A stretch of 22,075 nt of DNA, taken from NCBI RefSeq assembly GCF_001039355.2, contig NW_019773940.1:1-22075 (forward strand), read 5' to 3'. Below the pieces are notes generated by a model. That model made no database searches. It had not been told where the DNA came from and was given only the letters and a program-made list of their open reading frames with translations. The position numbers and the translations under genes were made by a program. The DNA is from Lingula anatina. Lineage: Eukaryota; Brachiopoda; Lingulata; Lingulida; Lingulidae. This document shows positions 10,061 through 21,164 of the stretch, one piece after another (within the stretch, counting starts at the first letter, position 1; each line of letters begins with the position of its first letter).

Positions 10061-10752
10061 ATGGAAATATAAGTTATTTGTTACCCCTAGTCGCCTGGTG
10101 ATGCTGACAGGAGCAGCACTGGCAGGCACATGTGGCTTTATAGCTGGAATAGTGGGTTTACTGCAGTGGAGAGAAAAGGTAATGGGTCAGATTTTTTAGT
10201 TATTTTACTAATATATTTTCATTTTTGTTTTTTAATCTTTATTCAATTTTATTTTTTATTTTTTATTTATGTGTTTATTTATAATAATCAATATGACTGC
10301 TCATTTTTTGTTCTTTTCATGCATGAAGGATTATTGGGTTACCAAATTACTTTGCAGAGCTAATATGTTGCTAATAATAATAGCAACAAAATAATGCCAC
10401 TGATTTTCTGTTCAGTTTAGACTGGTTTACATGTATTTATGCAAAACTCAAGTGAGATTGTATTTAATTCAAGTATTGAGTTATGTTTTTAGTTGTCATG
10501 GAAGGATAAAGTGTACGCAATTTTTTCTTTGGTTAGAAAGTACTAGTAGATATTTGTCAAAAGACACTAAACACATTTTATTTCTAACTCACGAGATGTT
10601 TAGTCTCAATAGGAATTACATATTTTTACACCATCTTTACATTCCTAGTTCACCAAAATATTTTCATTGTCAAAATAATAATTTCTTTTCAGAGAGAAGA
10701 TCAGAAAGAAAAAAAACAAGAATCTCACAAATTTCATTTTTATGCCATGTAG
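10061..10752 (+). CDS. Two 3' exons of a small membrane-protein gene
   Basis: Exon 10061-10178 has acceptor CCTTGCAG and donor AAAAG/GTAATG and reads, from its second base, as 39 codons: WKYKLFVTPSRL, then a single hydrophobic segment (VMLTGAALAGTCGFIAGIVGLL), then QWREK. It ends in phase 0 and joins an exon at 10693-10752 (acceptor TTCTTTTCAG) that continues with charged residues (REDQKEKKQESH) to TAG at 10750-10752. ATTAAA at 10877-10882 could be the poly(A) signal. The C-terminus would be one membrane helix plus a basic/acidic tail. I do not recognise the family. The 5' exons were not found; they may lie upstream, with collagen gene A inside an intron. Confidence 0.45.
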
Positions 10753-11649
10753 CATGTAGAACACCCTTGCCTATGGCTCCTGGTGCTGAGGAATACTGGA
10801 TATCCAGTTTCACTTTCATTTTAATGCCATGAATAATTGTAAATGGTAGCTTCACTAAAGATGCATACTAATTGATATTAAAGGTTTCAATTCAATTTAA
10901 TGTTTTCACAGTGTACCATAGTTTTCTCAAAAGGTGTGGTCAAAATAAGTAAAAAAATCACTGTTTGCTCACCTTTTTGTCTCTTAAATTATTTATGTAT
11001 TTTTATTGTGGTTTCATTTCTCAATAAGAAAGAACTTAAAATGACAAAGTACAAATTGGATCGATATATATATATGGCACTAGGTTGTCTAGTACACTAT
11101 GGTCTTGCACCGCATCCAAAAAAAAAAAAGACAACGAAAAGCTCATTTTCTAGTTAGCAAGTTATGGGAAATGCATGCACAGCATTACAAAGTATCTGTG
11201 TGTGTCTTTTAGTTTATAATAATAGCAGAAGGGAAAAAATTCCACTAAACTTTAGAAAATACTGTTGGGATGATACAATCCTGCTATATTATTTCATGTT
11301 TTTATTTATTTATTTATTTATTTATTGACAATCTTTTTTCTGATAATATTATTTATTATTGTAATATTGTGCTATGACTTTCATTAAAAAAATTATTGTT
11401 GTTTAGATTTTCATGCAAATAATATTTAAGGGTTTTAATGCTAACAAAAATAAGACATTGCTGAAGGGGTACTATGCGATGCAAGTTCATTTCACTGGTT
11501 CTTTTTGTCCTCAACTTCTAGAATATTTTCAAGAATGCCTGGTTATGAAATTATTGTCTAAGATAATGACGGAATTTTTGTCGTGTTTCGTGTAAAAAAA
11601 TTGACTGTACCCGTGTAGGGGTCCATGCTCCTCCCTACCCAGGTTCTTC
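10753..11649. other. 3' flank of the plus-strand gene, then spacer
   Basis: Up to about 11420 this matches 21165-21810 in unit B (shared markers: GCACCGCATC, TTATGGGAAATG, TTATTTATTTATT runs, ending at ATTTTCATGCAAA). After that the homology stops abruptly, marking the right edge of duplication unit A. From 11420 to the Tc1 element nothing is recognised. Confidence 0.55.
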
Positions 11650-11651
11650 TA

Positions 11652-13291
11652 CAGGGTTGCTACTTAATATGGAATATTTTTTATCATTGTTATTTTTCAG
11701 TGCTGATTAAAATTTTTTTGGCTTGAGTCATTAAAAAAGTATGTCACTGAGTGATAATAACATCCAGTCTTCTGTTGTAAGATATTTTGGTCAATAATAT
11801 CAAATCTGACATAAGATGCCATTCAAAAGAAAGGAACACCCCCAGAAAACCATATCAACAGTTTGATGTCAGTATAAGCTTTAAGATAAGATATTAAAGA
11901 AAATGATAGCCTCCGGACAGTGATATGTTACACAGTCAAAGAACTCACAACAGTAAATCATGAAAAGTCAGTAATTGCGGGTATGACCTCCAGCAGCCAC
12001 TAACAGCGCCCTCATCCTACATGGCATACCCTGTGACACGTTTTTCAGAGTTTGGGTGGGGATATCATTCCACGCAGTGATATTTGCCTGTCGCAGTTCA
12101 TCACTATTTACCGGCCGGGGACCATAGCTATTAATTCTGTGAGTTACTTCTGCCCACAGATTTTCAATTGGGTTCATATCTGGAGAGTTTGCAGGCCAGG
12201 GCAGTTGCTGAACCCATTGGTTTTGAAGAAAAACAGTGATTCTGGGTTGCGCAGTCGTCTTGGTACACAAAGTTGTTCCTGAAGATGACTCTTACCAATC
12301 GAAGCAATGTTTGCTGTAGAATGTCTCTGTAGGAATCCTGGATGAGGTTGCCTCCTAGAAAAACCAACTGGTTCTGGGCACCAACATGAAATGCTCCCCA
12401 AACAGAGACGTTACCATCCCCTGCTTGCACCCTAGGCAGTACACAATCATTGTTTTATGCTCCTCGTACACATCGGTGGACACAGATTTGACGATCAACC
12501 CTCAAAAAACCATATCTGGCCTCATTACTGAAAACGACATGATTACAGTGTTTTGGCTGCAAACACACGTGGTCCCCAGCCCATTGCAGACGTCGCTGTA
12601 TATGACCTGCTGTTAACAGTGGTTTCCCTACTGGCCTTCGTGCAAAATAACCAGCTTGCAGAAATCTCTTGTTCACGTGGGACCTTGAAACGGGCGTTTG
12701 AATGACATTCTGCCTCTCTTTTCTGAGGACACTGGTTGTCTTTGTACGACCAGCACGGTGTCCTCTAAGGAGAAGGCGATCCTGTCTTCTTGGTGTGATA
12801 CGCGGACACCCTGGTCGAGGCATTGGAGTAGGTGCCCCTGTTGCAGCATTTCTTTGGAGGACTTCACAAATGGTTCCTGATAAATGTTGAATTACCTGGC
12901 AATGGCTGTCCATTTCTGGCCATTTTCTCTGACAGCAAGAATCCCATAGTAAGCTGCATTGCTTAACTGTTGAACCATATCTTCACTAAGGTACATGTCA
13001 AGTTTCAGAGCGATCCCTTTGTTGCTTCTCTAAACACACTCCAAAGATTGACCAAACCCATGCGTTTTTATACAAGAGCAGTCTGAAATTGCCGAAAAGA
13101 CCATCCCTCACATTTCTAACCACAGAACACGCAACTGCATGCATCTATTGTTTCGAGAGTTGAGTGTTAATTAGGTAACACACCTGGCTCCACATGGAGT
13201 GACACCTCAGCTTTGGATTTAAATAAGTTAGAGAGAAATTAAATATTTTGTAGAAAAAAAAAATAATATTCCATATTAAGTGGTAACCCTG
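11652..13291 (-). mobile_element. Tc1/mariner element, full length but inactive
   Basis: Terminal inverted repeats of about 31 bp at 11652-11682 and 13291-13261 differ at three positions. Both begin CAGGGTT and share ACTTAATATGGAATATT. TA lies immediately outside each end (11650-11651, 13292-13293), the expected Tc1/mariner target duplication. The 1640-bp length and a degenerate transposase on the minus strand agree. It lies in the spacer between the two duplication units, so it need not have moved with them. Confidence 0.88.
11968..12996 (-). pseudogene. Tc1-family DDE transposase, frameshifted
   Basis: The reading frame starts at ATG 12996 (MYLSEDMVQQLSNAAYYG) and ends at TAA 11968. The 1029-nt span matches the usual ~340-aa Tc1 transposase. 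Recognisable pieces in order: an N-terminal helix-turn-helix part; the linker with PGCPRITPRRQDRLLLRGH; the first catalytic block VVFSNEARYG, where the usual Asp of FSDES is Asn; FVYQDDCA (second Asp); and LPWPANSPDMNPIENLW (the Glu block of DD34E). At least three frame changes are needed (between 12996 and 12913, between 12455 and 12430, and near 12270-12240). With the frameshifts and the missing first Asp it cannot encode an active enzyme. Confidence 0.88.
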
Positions 13292-13293
13292 TA

Positions 13294-14380
13294 ATATTTT
13301 ACTTGTCACTGATGCATGGGAGAGGGAATATAACCACAAACTCACGTCTTCAGTTCCAACTTTTAAGTCCTTTATTAGGTCCAAACATTCAGCCTTTATA
13401 CACACTATCTACAGAGAATCTATCTGCATGCCATATTGTCTAGATAATTATAAATCAAGCTGAATAGAAGATTTTATTAATTATTTAAATATGACAAAAA
13501 CATCAAACAACTCAAAATAATGACCTAAAGCAAGAGAAATCATGAAGAATTTTTTTTTTTTTCAAATTTTAAAAGCCAGGCGACACTGCAAAAGTAACTG
13601 CAACCTGTTAACTGTCGCATGTAAAATAAAAATTCTAGACATTTTTTGAGATGTTAGACATCACACTATCTCCCTGATAAGTCGTGAATGTTGTACTTTT
13701 CTTTTACTATAAAAGCAAGATCAACTGGAGAATTTGAGATGGTGCTGCTAGCAGCAGTTATAATGAGAAACATGAACTTCACCATGGTGCATGCCACTAA
13801 AGCGATATGTGCACTGGGTACACTACATCATGTATCATCCTATTTTGGTTCCTTGACTCAAAGTTTTAATATAATATGTTGTTTATATAAAAAGATATTC
13901 ATTGGGTTGTTTGACACAATTTGTTATGAAGTGAGGGTTTTAAACTGTGATGGTGTATTTTATGTCTCTTCCTGATAAAGATGTAAATGTGCACATTTAG
14001 TATCATGGTAAAAAATGACAGACAAATCAACAGATCAAAAGCATGTGATTATATTTGCTATCTTTAATCCAATGTTCATGCATAAATCAAAAGCCTAGGC
14101 TACAGGTAGGTTATTAAAAAAATTTTGCTCATTAATAATTTATTTATTTGCTGCTGAATGGAAATTGCCTGTGACACAAACCTATAGCTTTCATTCAAGT
14201 AGAACTAGCTAAATAAAAATGGAATTTATATTTTTTAAGTAGTAATTGTAGCTATATTTTAGATATATTCTAGGAAATAACAGATTTAAATTCAACATAG
14301 GCTATTCCTAAGGTTATTGTATTAAAATTAGCACAGTCAGGCCATTCTTCTCCTCTACCTGTGATGTACTATAGTCACAG
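13294..14380. other. Spacer between duplication units, no gene seen
   Basis: AT-rich sequence with a T-run at 13551-13561. A 95-codon frame at 13688-13975 starts at TTG and lacks motifs or splice context. There is no RNA gene or inverted-repeat element in this part. Confidence 0.5.
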
Positions 14381-14549
14381 CAGGCCCGTAGCCAGGGGGG
14401 GTTCGGGGAGTTCGAAAGAACCGCCCCTTTTGCTGGGAAAAGGTCCACTCTGGGTAAAATTTGATCTAGGTACATGAAGTTTTTGTGTAAAAAAGGTCCA
14501 CTTTTTCAAAAAAAGAACCCCCCTTTTAAAATTGCTGGCTACGGGCCTG
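14381..14549. mobile_element. 169-bp MITE with CAGGCCCGTAGCCAG ends
   Basis: CAGGCCCGTAGCCAG at 14381-14395 is repeated perfectly in inverted orientation at 14535-14549, flanked on both sides by CACAG (14376-14380 and 14550-14554) as a probable target duplication. The interior has AAGGTCCAC twice and G-run/C-run inverted segments. It has no coding capacity. I recognise this GGCCCGTAGCC end sequence as common in marine invertebrate genomes. Confidence 0.75.
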
Positions 14550-14743
14550 CACAGCTAGGTTATTTATTCAGTTCTGTCTATTTTGTTCACTGTAAAGTGC
14601 TGATATTATGAACCATATTCAATCTTGTTCACTATTCAGAGGGTAGGGAATACTTTTTTCATTCCGCTTGATTAGCCATATTTTCCAAGAGTGAATTTGC
14701 ATTATTTAAGCCCAATTTTCTGCATGAAACGTGATTCATGAAT

Positions 14744-14826
14744 TCTTGGTGATTAGTGATTGACCTGAATATATATCTTGGTGATTGGTGATTGAGCTGT
14801 TTTAATCTTGGTGTTTGATGATTAAG
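14744..14826 (+). repeat. Three imperfect 30-32-bp tandem units
   Basis: TCTTGGTGATTAGTGATTGA (14744), TCTTGGTGATTGGTGATTGA (14776) and TCTTGGTGTTTGATGATTAA (14806) begin successive units just downstream of the gene B stop. Unit A has no counterpart here. Confidence 0.7.
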
Positions 14827-15408
14827 GGGGGTATCCCCTACCCTCTATTTAGTACAGACAACACAGGGCAGCTCTCTTCCATCCACATATGGTGGACAGG
14901 GGAGAGAACCACACTGAGATTCAGCAGTGTAGAACAAGGCCCCATTTTTGTCCTCATGACCACCAGCTACCACTTCTGGAGCTTCATCAAGGCAGACAAA
15001 CTCTGATCTCTGCTGTGTGTCATGATTTGATACCAGGTATCCATTGTACTCTGTTGTCCACCCAGCTGGACATGTCTTCTTGGCTGGTATCATCACATGA
15101 CTGGGGCGTGTTTGGGTGAAGCATACAGCACAGGGGGCATCATGCTGAAAAAATTCTTGACCTACTGTATTGGATGTTGAAAAAATGTTGCTTTTAACAT
15201 ATTCATATTCCACACCATGTATGTAAGAACCTAAATCTTGCCCTCCATCTTGGTATTTCCCCCACTCTGGTGTCTGTGGTAAACACAGGTAATTACTGCC
15301 TCCTCCAGTTTTGCTGTAATGGGATCCAGCAGATATCCCTGCAGAAATAAAAAAAAAGCTATAAAATCTAATTTTAATAAAGATATACAATAGGTGTCAA
15401 TTTTTAAA

Positions 15409-15522
<114 letters not shown>

Positions 15523-15799
15523 ACAATTATTATTATTATTGTTATCTTAAAGTAGAATAGAACTTCACAAAGAAAAGGCCAGTATTTTTATCAATTTACC
15601 TTTGTACAAAAGTTTTGAATGTGTTGAACAAGTTGTTCTGCCCCAGCGTGTGTAAACTGCCCCACCGTGACTGGTATTGGCTGGTGAACCTGAAAACATA
15701 CATTTTTAACCTAGAGAACCATATTGTATACTTGCCCTCACCATGGCTAGTAGTGCTCTTACATGTACAACAGATATCATAAAAATGTACACTTTCAAA

Positions 15800-16690
15800 T
15801 CCATCCATCCATGTGTGTCATCTCTTCTCAGGTTTCTCACTTTCAATCTTGTCCTGTTCTTAGCTTCATTCGTGCACTCTTCCATTGGTTTACTTGTCCA
15901 TCTTGTCCATGTTAGTTGTTGTCTCCCTCTCCTACGTGTTTCTTCAACCTTTCCCTGTAGGACATGCTTGCAGATGGTTTCATGCCTGGCTATGTGACCA
16001 AAGTATTGCATTTTTCTGCATTGTATGTCTGCAAATAAAGTTTGTTTGACAGACAATTGCTTACACATTTCTTCATTTGTGAGCTTTTGTGTCCAGCTTA
16101 TTCTTCCCATCCTTCTGTATATTTACATTTTAAATGCCTTGATTCTTCTTTTTATGTCCTTGTTAAATGTCCGGGTCTCACAGCTGTATGTTAGGACGGG
16201 AATTTTGTTAGACTTCACAAGTCTGAGTCTTGGGTTAAAAGAGCTAGTGTTTCTGGTGGTAAGTAAATATAATTTCATTTTTTTAAACTGTGATTTTGTC
16301 ATGTCAATGCATTCTTTAATTTCCTGCACATTTTTGACATCTCCTGTGTATTTCTGTTCCAGATATTTGAAAATCACAACCTGTTGCAGTCTTTTAACAT
16401 CAATGGTTATGTTTGTCTCTATTGGATTTTTAATGACCTTGGTTTTATTGGTATTCATATCCAGTCCTGCCTGTTCAATATTTGTTTTGACTTTGTTTAT
16501 AAGGGCCCGTAAGTTTTCTTCATTCTCTGCAGTAAGGACTGTATCATCAGCTTATCTGAGGTTGTTGATATTCCTCCCTCCTATGTTTATTCCTAGGCAG
16601 TCTTTGCTCATTCAGAAAATAAACTCTTTCGAAACAAACATTTCAATGTCATTGATCAACTTTCTGTTGCACAGCAATCTTTAGCCCATT
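15800..16690 (-). mobile_element. 5'-truncated LINE reverse transcriptase in gene B intron 6
   Basis: On the minus strand: GINIGGRNINNLR-stop-ADDTVLTAENEE (the YADD-type catalytic box with its Tyr codon now TAA at 16554-16552), then VVIFKYLEQKYTGDV, KSNKIPVLTYSCETRTF, and the C-terminal RISWTQKLTNEEM / MQYFGHIARHE / GKVEETRRRGRQQLTWTRW block. These are the palm end, thumb and tail of non-LTR endonuclease-reverse transcriptases. A frameshift separates 16123-16458 from 15706-16110. The 3' end is a GATG-type tail (15801-15813). The 5' edge is uncertain (16620-16795). It is absent from gene A, whose intron 6 is 118 nt against 1165 nt here. Confidence 0.8.
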
Positions 16691-16957
16691 CACAAGTATA
16701 GCTGTAGCATAACTAAAAAAGTAAAACCTTTGATAAAATGGAAAAAAATTGAATCCTTTAATTAAGTCGGTGGAGAGGAATGTAGAACATATTCCCCAAA
16801 TTAAAAAAAAAAATTAAAAGGAAGAGGTTCACATAGTTAAAGCAGTGGACAAACCTGTAGGTGGCACCCCTATCTGAACTCCAATTTGTCCCAGCATTTG
16901 TTTGAGGGTATCCAATGTTAGAGATCCTGGGTCCCCTTTAGGTCCAGGTGGTCCCTT

Positions 16958-17423
16958 GGGAAATTGAACAAAAATATTGGATATGCTATAATTACACATA
17001 GGAATGTATATTAACAGAATTATAAACTGGTGATATTAATTACAGATCTGTTATCTGTGAGTTGATTATTGAAAATTGAACAAATAGCTTGGAACTGCTA
17101 TTTCACATAACAAAATTATTAATGGTGATATAAATTTTAGATCTTTTATCTTTGAGTTGATTATTTGGAATATCATGTCAAGAATATTTTCTGATGTTTA
17201 TCTCATGGAACACCTAATATTTCTTATTAAATGACTGTGCACTTTCATGATTGTAAGAAGTAGAAAACACTCTAATGTGCATTTTCTTGATATTTCAAGA
17301 AGTGGGCATCATAATTATTAGATTGCATTACTGTCTAAATTTCAATCAAAACTAACATAAATATTTAACCAAAATTTTGAAATACAAAGCTATTGAATGC
17401 ATAGTTATCATGCTAAGTTTTAC
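16958..17423. other. Intron 5 of gene B with internal duplication
   Basis: Two related segments, near 17030-17080 and 17120-17170, share GGTGATAT-AATT, AGATCT, TTATCT-TGAGTTGATTATT. This gives an intron of 469 nt against 216 in gene A. There is no coding content. Confidence 0.55.
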
Positions 17424-19070
17424 CTGTATTCCATCTCTGCCATCTTTACCATCTCTCCCAGGTAATCCAGGTGGTCCCTGAACACTGCTCCTTGAGGAGT
17501 TGCCAACTGAAAAGTATATCTTGTAATAATAATTTGGATAGATTTCTGTGGATATATAACAACTTTGTCTTCTTGGAATCAATTAATGCATTTCACAATT
17601 CATCTGTCACTTTGGACAGTTACCTCATCATTCACAAGACATAGCTGTCAATCTTCACAACTTTGGGTCAAACATAGCCGATAGGTGACCTCACCCAGAA
17701 ATAAATAATTGTATATTTACTAAGTAGTGCAGCTAAATTAAAATATGAATTAGCATTTCATATTGCATCTGATATTTTACTGTCACTGCTAAGTGATAAT
17801 TCTTCATGGTGTTTGGCATATTTAAAATGAAAATTTTATTGTTTAGAAAGAAAAAGCATCAATTGAGAAGACCTTATGTGATAGCAAAATGTTTTCTGCT
17901 TTAAGCCATAATATACAGAGCAGACCTACCATTACCTTGTAGTGGTGACTGATATCCAAGCAGTCCAATGATTTGTTTGAGACTGTCTACTGTTAAACCT
18001 AGGTTCTGTGGATTAATTTAAGATATTTGTAAGATAAAGTGGGGAAGATCACATTCTGTCATTTTACACAAGTTGAATGTTAAAATTCAATTATATATAT
18101 ATATCCAAATTTATTTTTATGTGATGTTTACTAGACGTCATTTCATTATCAATTTAAATTTATAAGTTCGTACGTCAAATTTCCACAGCTTCATACTCTT
18201 GAAGCAATTGTTAGGTATTATATAATTATTACAAAAATCATATATTATGGCATACAATTTTATTTAAGAAAGAAAAGTTATTTTAAAGAATATGTAATTT
18301 GTTACAAATGAAGATGTATAGAGTAAAATTACCTGAATTCCATCTTTCCCATCTTTCCCATCCTTGCCATCCTTTCCATCTTTCCCCGGGGGTCCCTGGG
18401 GTCCTTGTATACACTATGAACTCACCACTAAAACATACGACACAGATGCTCAGTATAATACACTCTACTGTTATCTGTTACTTTAAATATTTTCTGGATT
18501 GTCCTATTGTGAATGCTGCACATTTTTGATAAACAATTTTTCAGACATTGTAGGTGATTGGTTACGGTACCTCAACTTAGGCTACATCGATAACTGTCTT
18601 GGTCAGAAGAAAGGCTTCAATACACCTACTAGTTATTATGTTGTGGTAACAACAGAAATAAACATCTGTTAAATAAATTGGGGTTTTATGATTCCCCGTT
18701 ATCAGATTTGGGGTATATTCCTTTAATCCTGCAGTATTTTTATCAAGATTTATGATATTTGGTTTCGTAACAATTTTGGCCAAAAAGTCCATTTAAGTAT
18801 TAACAAATAATGTTAGAGCTTACAGTTTCCTTGCTGCACTTGTCTCTTGGTAATGGAATGGTGAAAGTTTGTTGCATTTTGCTCAGGAACAGTAATAGTT
18901 TGGGCATCAAGCTTCAACTTGATTTTCTGAATGTCTGACTAATTAAAAAGGTTTGATAAGACTTTTTAGTATCTATGCCATTTAAATATATGGAAATAAT
19001 AGAATGTAGGCTGTTTAAGTTGTCAAAATTTTTTTTATTATTGACAAGAGTGAAGAGAGACAAGGGATAG

Positions 19071-19236
19071 CAGGAGCGGATTCAGGCCGTCTTCTGGGTC
19101 TTCCGGAAGACAGTCAGATTTTCAAGTTTACATTGACGGGTATCTATTTTTTGTCGGAAGACGGTCAAAAAGGGATGATGGATCAACAAAGTTAATTTGG
19201 AAGACTGTCAGAAAAACATCTCTGGATCCGCCCCTG
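19071..19236. mobile_element. hAT-type MITE in intron 1 of gene B
   Basis: The left end CAGGAGCGGATTCAG pairs with the right end CTGGATCCGCCCCTG (its inverse is CAGGGGCGGATCCAG, a hAT-type terminus I recognise). The 166-bp interior contains inverted copies of a GTCTTC-CGGAAGAC-like segment. Intron 1 of gene A continues from CAAGGGAT straight to GGAAAATTCACAATCATAC, which is an empty site. An intact 8-bp target duplication is not clear; only GATA-like flanks remain. Confidence 0.75.
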
Positions 19237-19517
19237 GATATAACTTGGAAAATTCACAATCATACAATTAGGCAAGTTGTGAAGCACAAAATACCTTAAG
19301 TTGTCTGTTTTCCTGTTTTACTGCAGCAACCTCTGCCTCCAACCTTTTCAGGAATGCTATCTCTCGTTCTTGCTTGTCCAGTCTTTCAACCAGTTTCATC
19401 AACACATCATTATTGACATCAGCATGATGTTGTAAAGTTGATGCAGTGACAGTAGTAACAAAAAGGGCAGTGAACACATGAAAATACATGATGTACACCT
19501 GTCTGTAGCATCCAAGA

Positions 19518-19551
19518 CGCTGACCTGGGTGAGGCAATGAAAACTTTTATA
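19518..19551 (-). promoter_or_regulatory. TATA box and initiator of gene B
   Basis: TATAAAAG lies at 19551-19544 and TCAGCG at the initiator position, with its A at 19521, again 30 nt from the TATA start. The core promoter is intact despite the stop codon in the gene, so a truncated or exon-skipped transcript may still be made. Confidence 0.6.
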
Positions 19552-20960
19552 TCACTTAAGCCATGATTTATTGAATGGACCTGTCAAACGCTTACAATGT
19601 GGGTCTTAGAAAGTTGGTTTTCTACAAATATTTGATAACTGATAGTTTAAGGGCAGCAGCTTATAATTTTTCTATAAATCATGTGTAACTCTTGATAACC
19701 AGTGACATTTTCAATCACAAATCTCTTTCTCCTCAGTTTTCCTTAACTATACTTTTTGAAGTAAGTTATGCCTGGACACCCCCAGGTTCTCTTTTATATA
19801 TATATTACTGAATTTGTCCAGGCACCTGGAAGCACTAAACTTTAAATATCAAATAACTTTAATATATTGTATGTACAAACATCTAACATTTATAATAATT
19901 AAGTAAGCATGAGCAAAAATGTTCATTAGCTTGGTAGAGTGTCAACATCTACTCACATCAGTCTGATGAATGCCTTCGTCTAGGTTGGCCGTAAGCTAGT
20001 GTTTGATAGTTTTTATTTATGTTCTTACATATTTATAGATTTTTTTTTTACATTTTACCCACATGATACCTGTTCTCTAATGTACATGTATGTAATGTAA
20101 ATGAGCTGTAAAAGCTACAGTAACAGTTGTTTCTTTGTTTGTTTTGGTTCCAAAACATTTTGCACTATTTATTTCTTATTTGATTCCTATAATAATAAAC
20201 TGAATATTTTCTCGATCACCATTCTTTCCTTCAAATTATGTTTTCTAGATGGAAGAGGTAGCATGATATAATTGTTTCAAACATTCCAAAATCATTCTGA
20301 AGAAATATTAAAATTATTGTGCAAGCACACACATATACCAGTTAAAAATCGTAAGTGGTTAGGAAAACTGTTTTAAATTAATCTGAATTGGTAACCTACA
20401 CAAGTGTTAAAACACTATCAGTTTGAAAATATATTTTCCATTGATACTTCCAGCACCTATTTTGCTAGCCCTTATTATCCTTGGAATCTTGAAGCACACA
20501 AGTGCTAAAATTCTAAACATTGAGTCTATCAAAAGTCATTTTCCAAAACACTTTCAGCACCTTTGCCAGCTTTACCTCCCAGAATGTGTTAGTTGATCAC
20601 TGTCTCAACCATTGTGACAAGATGTCTGAGACTTTGTGCTTACTATTCACTTTGATTTATAACTTTCTTGATTTATGCAGTCTGCTTCGAAGAATTATAG
20701 TGCTTCGAAGAATTATAGTGCAAGTTCTTCTGAAACTATTTTCACTTCTTTTTATATGACATAATTTTAGATAGTACTTAACCGGGTCTTTGTGTTACCA
20801 TACTTAATGATAATATGTCAACTATGTACTTACCGCTGGTACATGTATATGCAGATTGAACTATATGCTACATGTGTTCGCAACCACAATATGGCCTTGA
20901 GAAATCATTAAACCATCTTTCTCCTTTTCCTTCTTAGAAGAAATAAGTCCAAACATAGAC
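19552..20960. other. Upstream flank of gene B
   Basis: Homologous to 8898-10013. There are B-specific extra segments near 19905-20015 and 20115-20275 and a perfect 18-bp tandem duplication (TGCTTCGAAGAATTATAG) near 20683-20718. Just after 20965 the alignment jumps from the position of 10013 to that of about 10590 in unit A, so the membrane-segment exon present in A is missing here. Confidence 0.6.
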
Positions 20961-21071
20961 TACGTACAGAATGAGACATTTAGTCTCCCAAGGAATGACA
21001 TATTTTACACCATCTTTACAGATCTAGTTCACCACAATATTTTCATTGTAAAAATTATCATTTCTTTTCAG

Positions 21072-21164
21072 AGAGAAGATCAGAAAGAAAAAGACAAGAA
21101 TCTCACAAATTTCATTTTGATGCCATGTAGCATACAGAACACCCTTACCTATGGCTCCTGGTGA
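21072..21164 (+). pseudogene. Orphan terminal exon of the plus-strand membrane gene
   Basis: Copy of the exon at 10693-10752 with the same acceptor (TTTCTTTTCAG). The A-run is one base shorter (AAAAAGACAAG against AAAAAAAACAAG), so the tail shifts frame after the first 7-8 codons and stays open to TGA at 21162-21164 (31 codons counting the stop). The preceding exon is deleted in this unit and no other upstream exon is seen, so this is most likely a dead by-product of the segmental duplication, unless splicing reaches it from unit A. Confidence 0.5.

Noticed and set aside
10670-10855. Minus-strand frame conserved between units (also 21024-21233)
   Set aside because: It starts at GTG rather than ATG, and differences between the copies are mostly amino-acid changing. 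It overlaps the better-supported plus-strand terminal exon and is open only because the duplicate is young.
13688-13975. 95-codon plus-strand frame in the spacer
   Set aside because: TTG start, no motif, no promoter or splice signals. It is expected by chance over this length.
16025-16684. 219-codon plus-strand frame, the longest in the window
   Set aside because: It is the antisense shadow of the LINE reverse transcriptase, whose minus-strand reading gives recognisable motifs.
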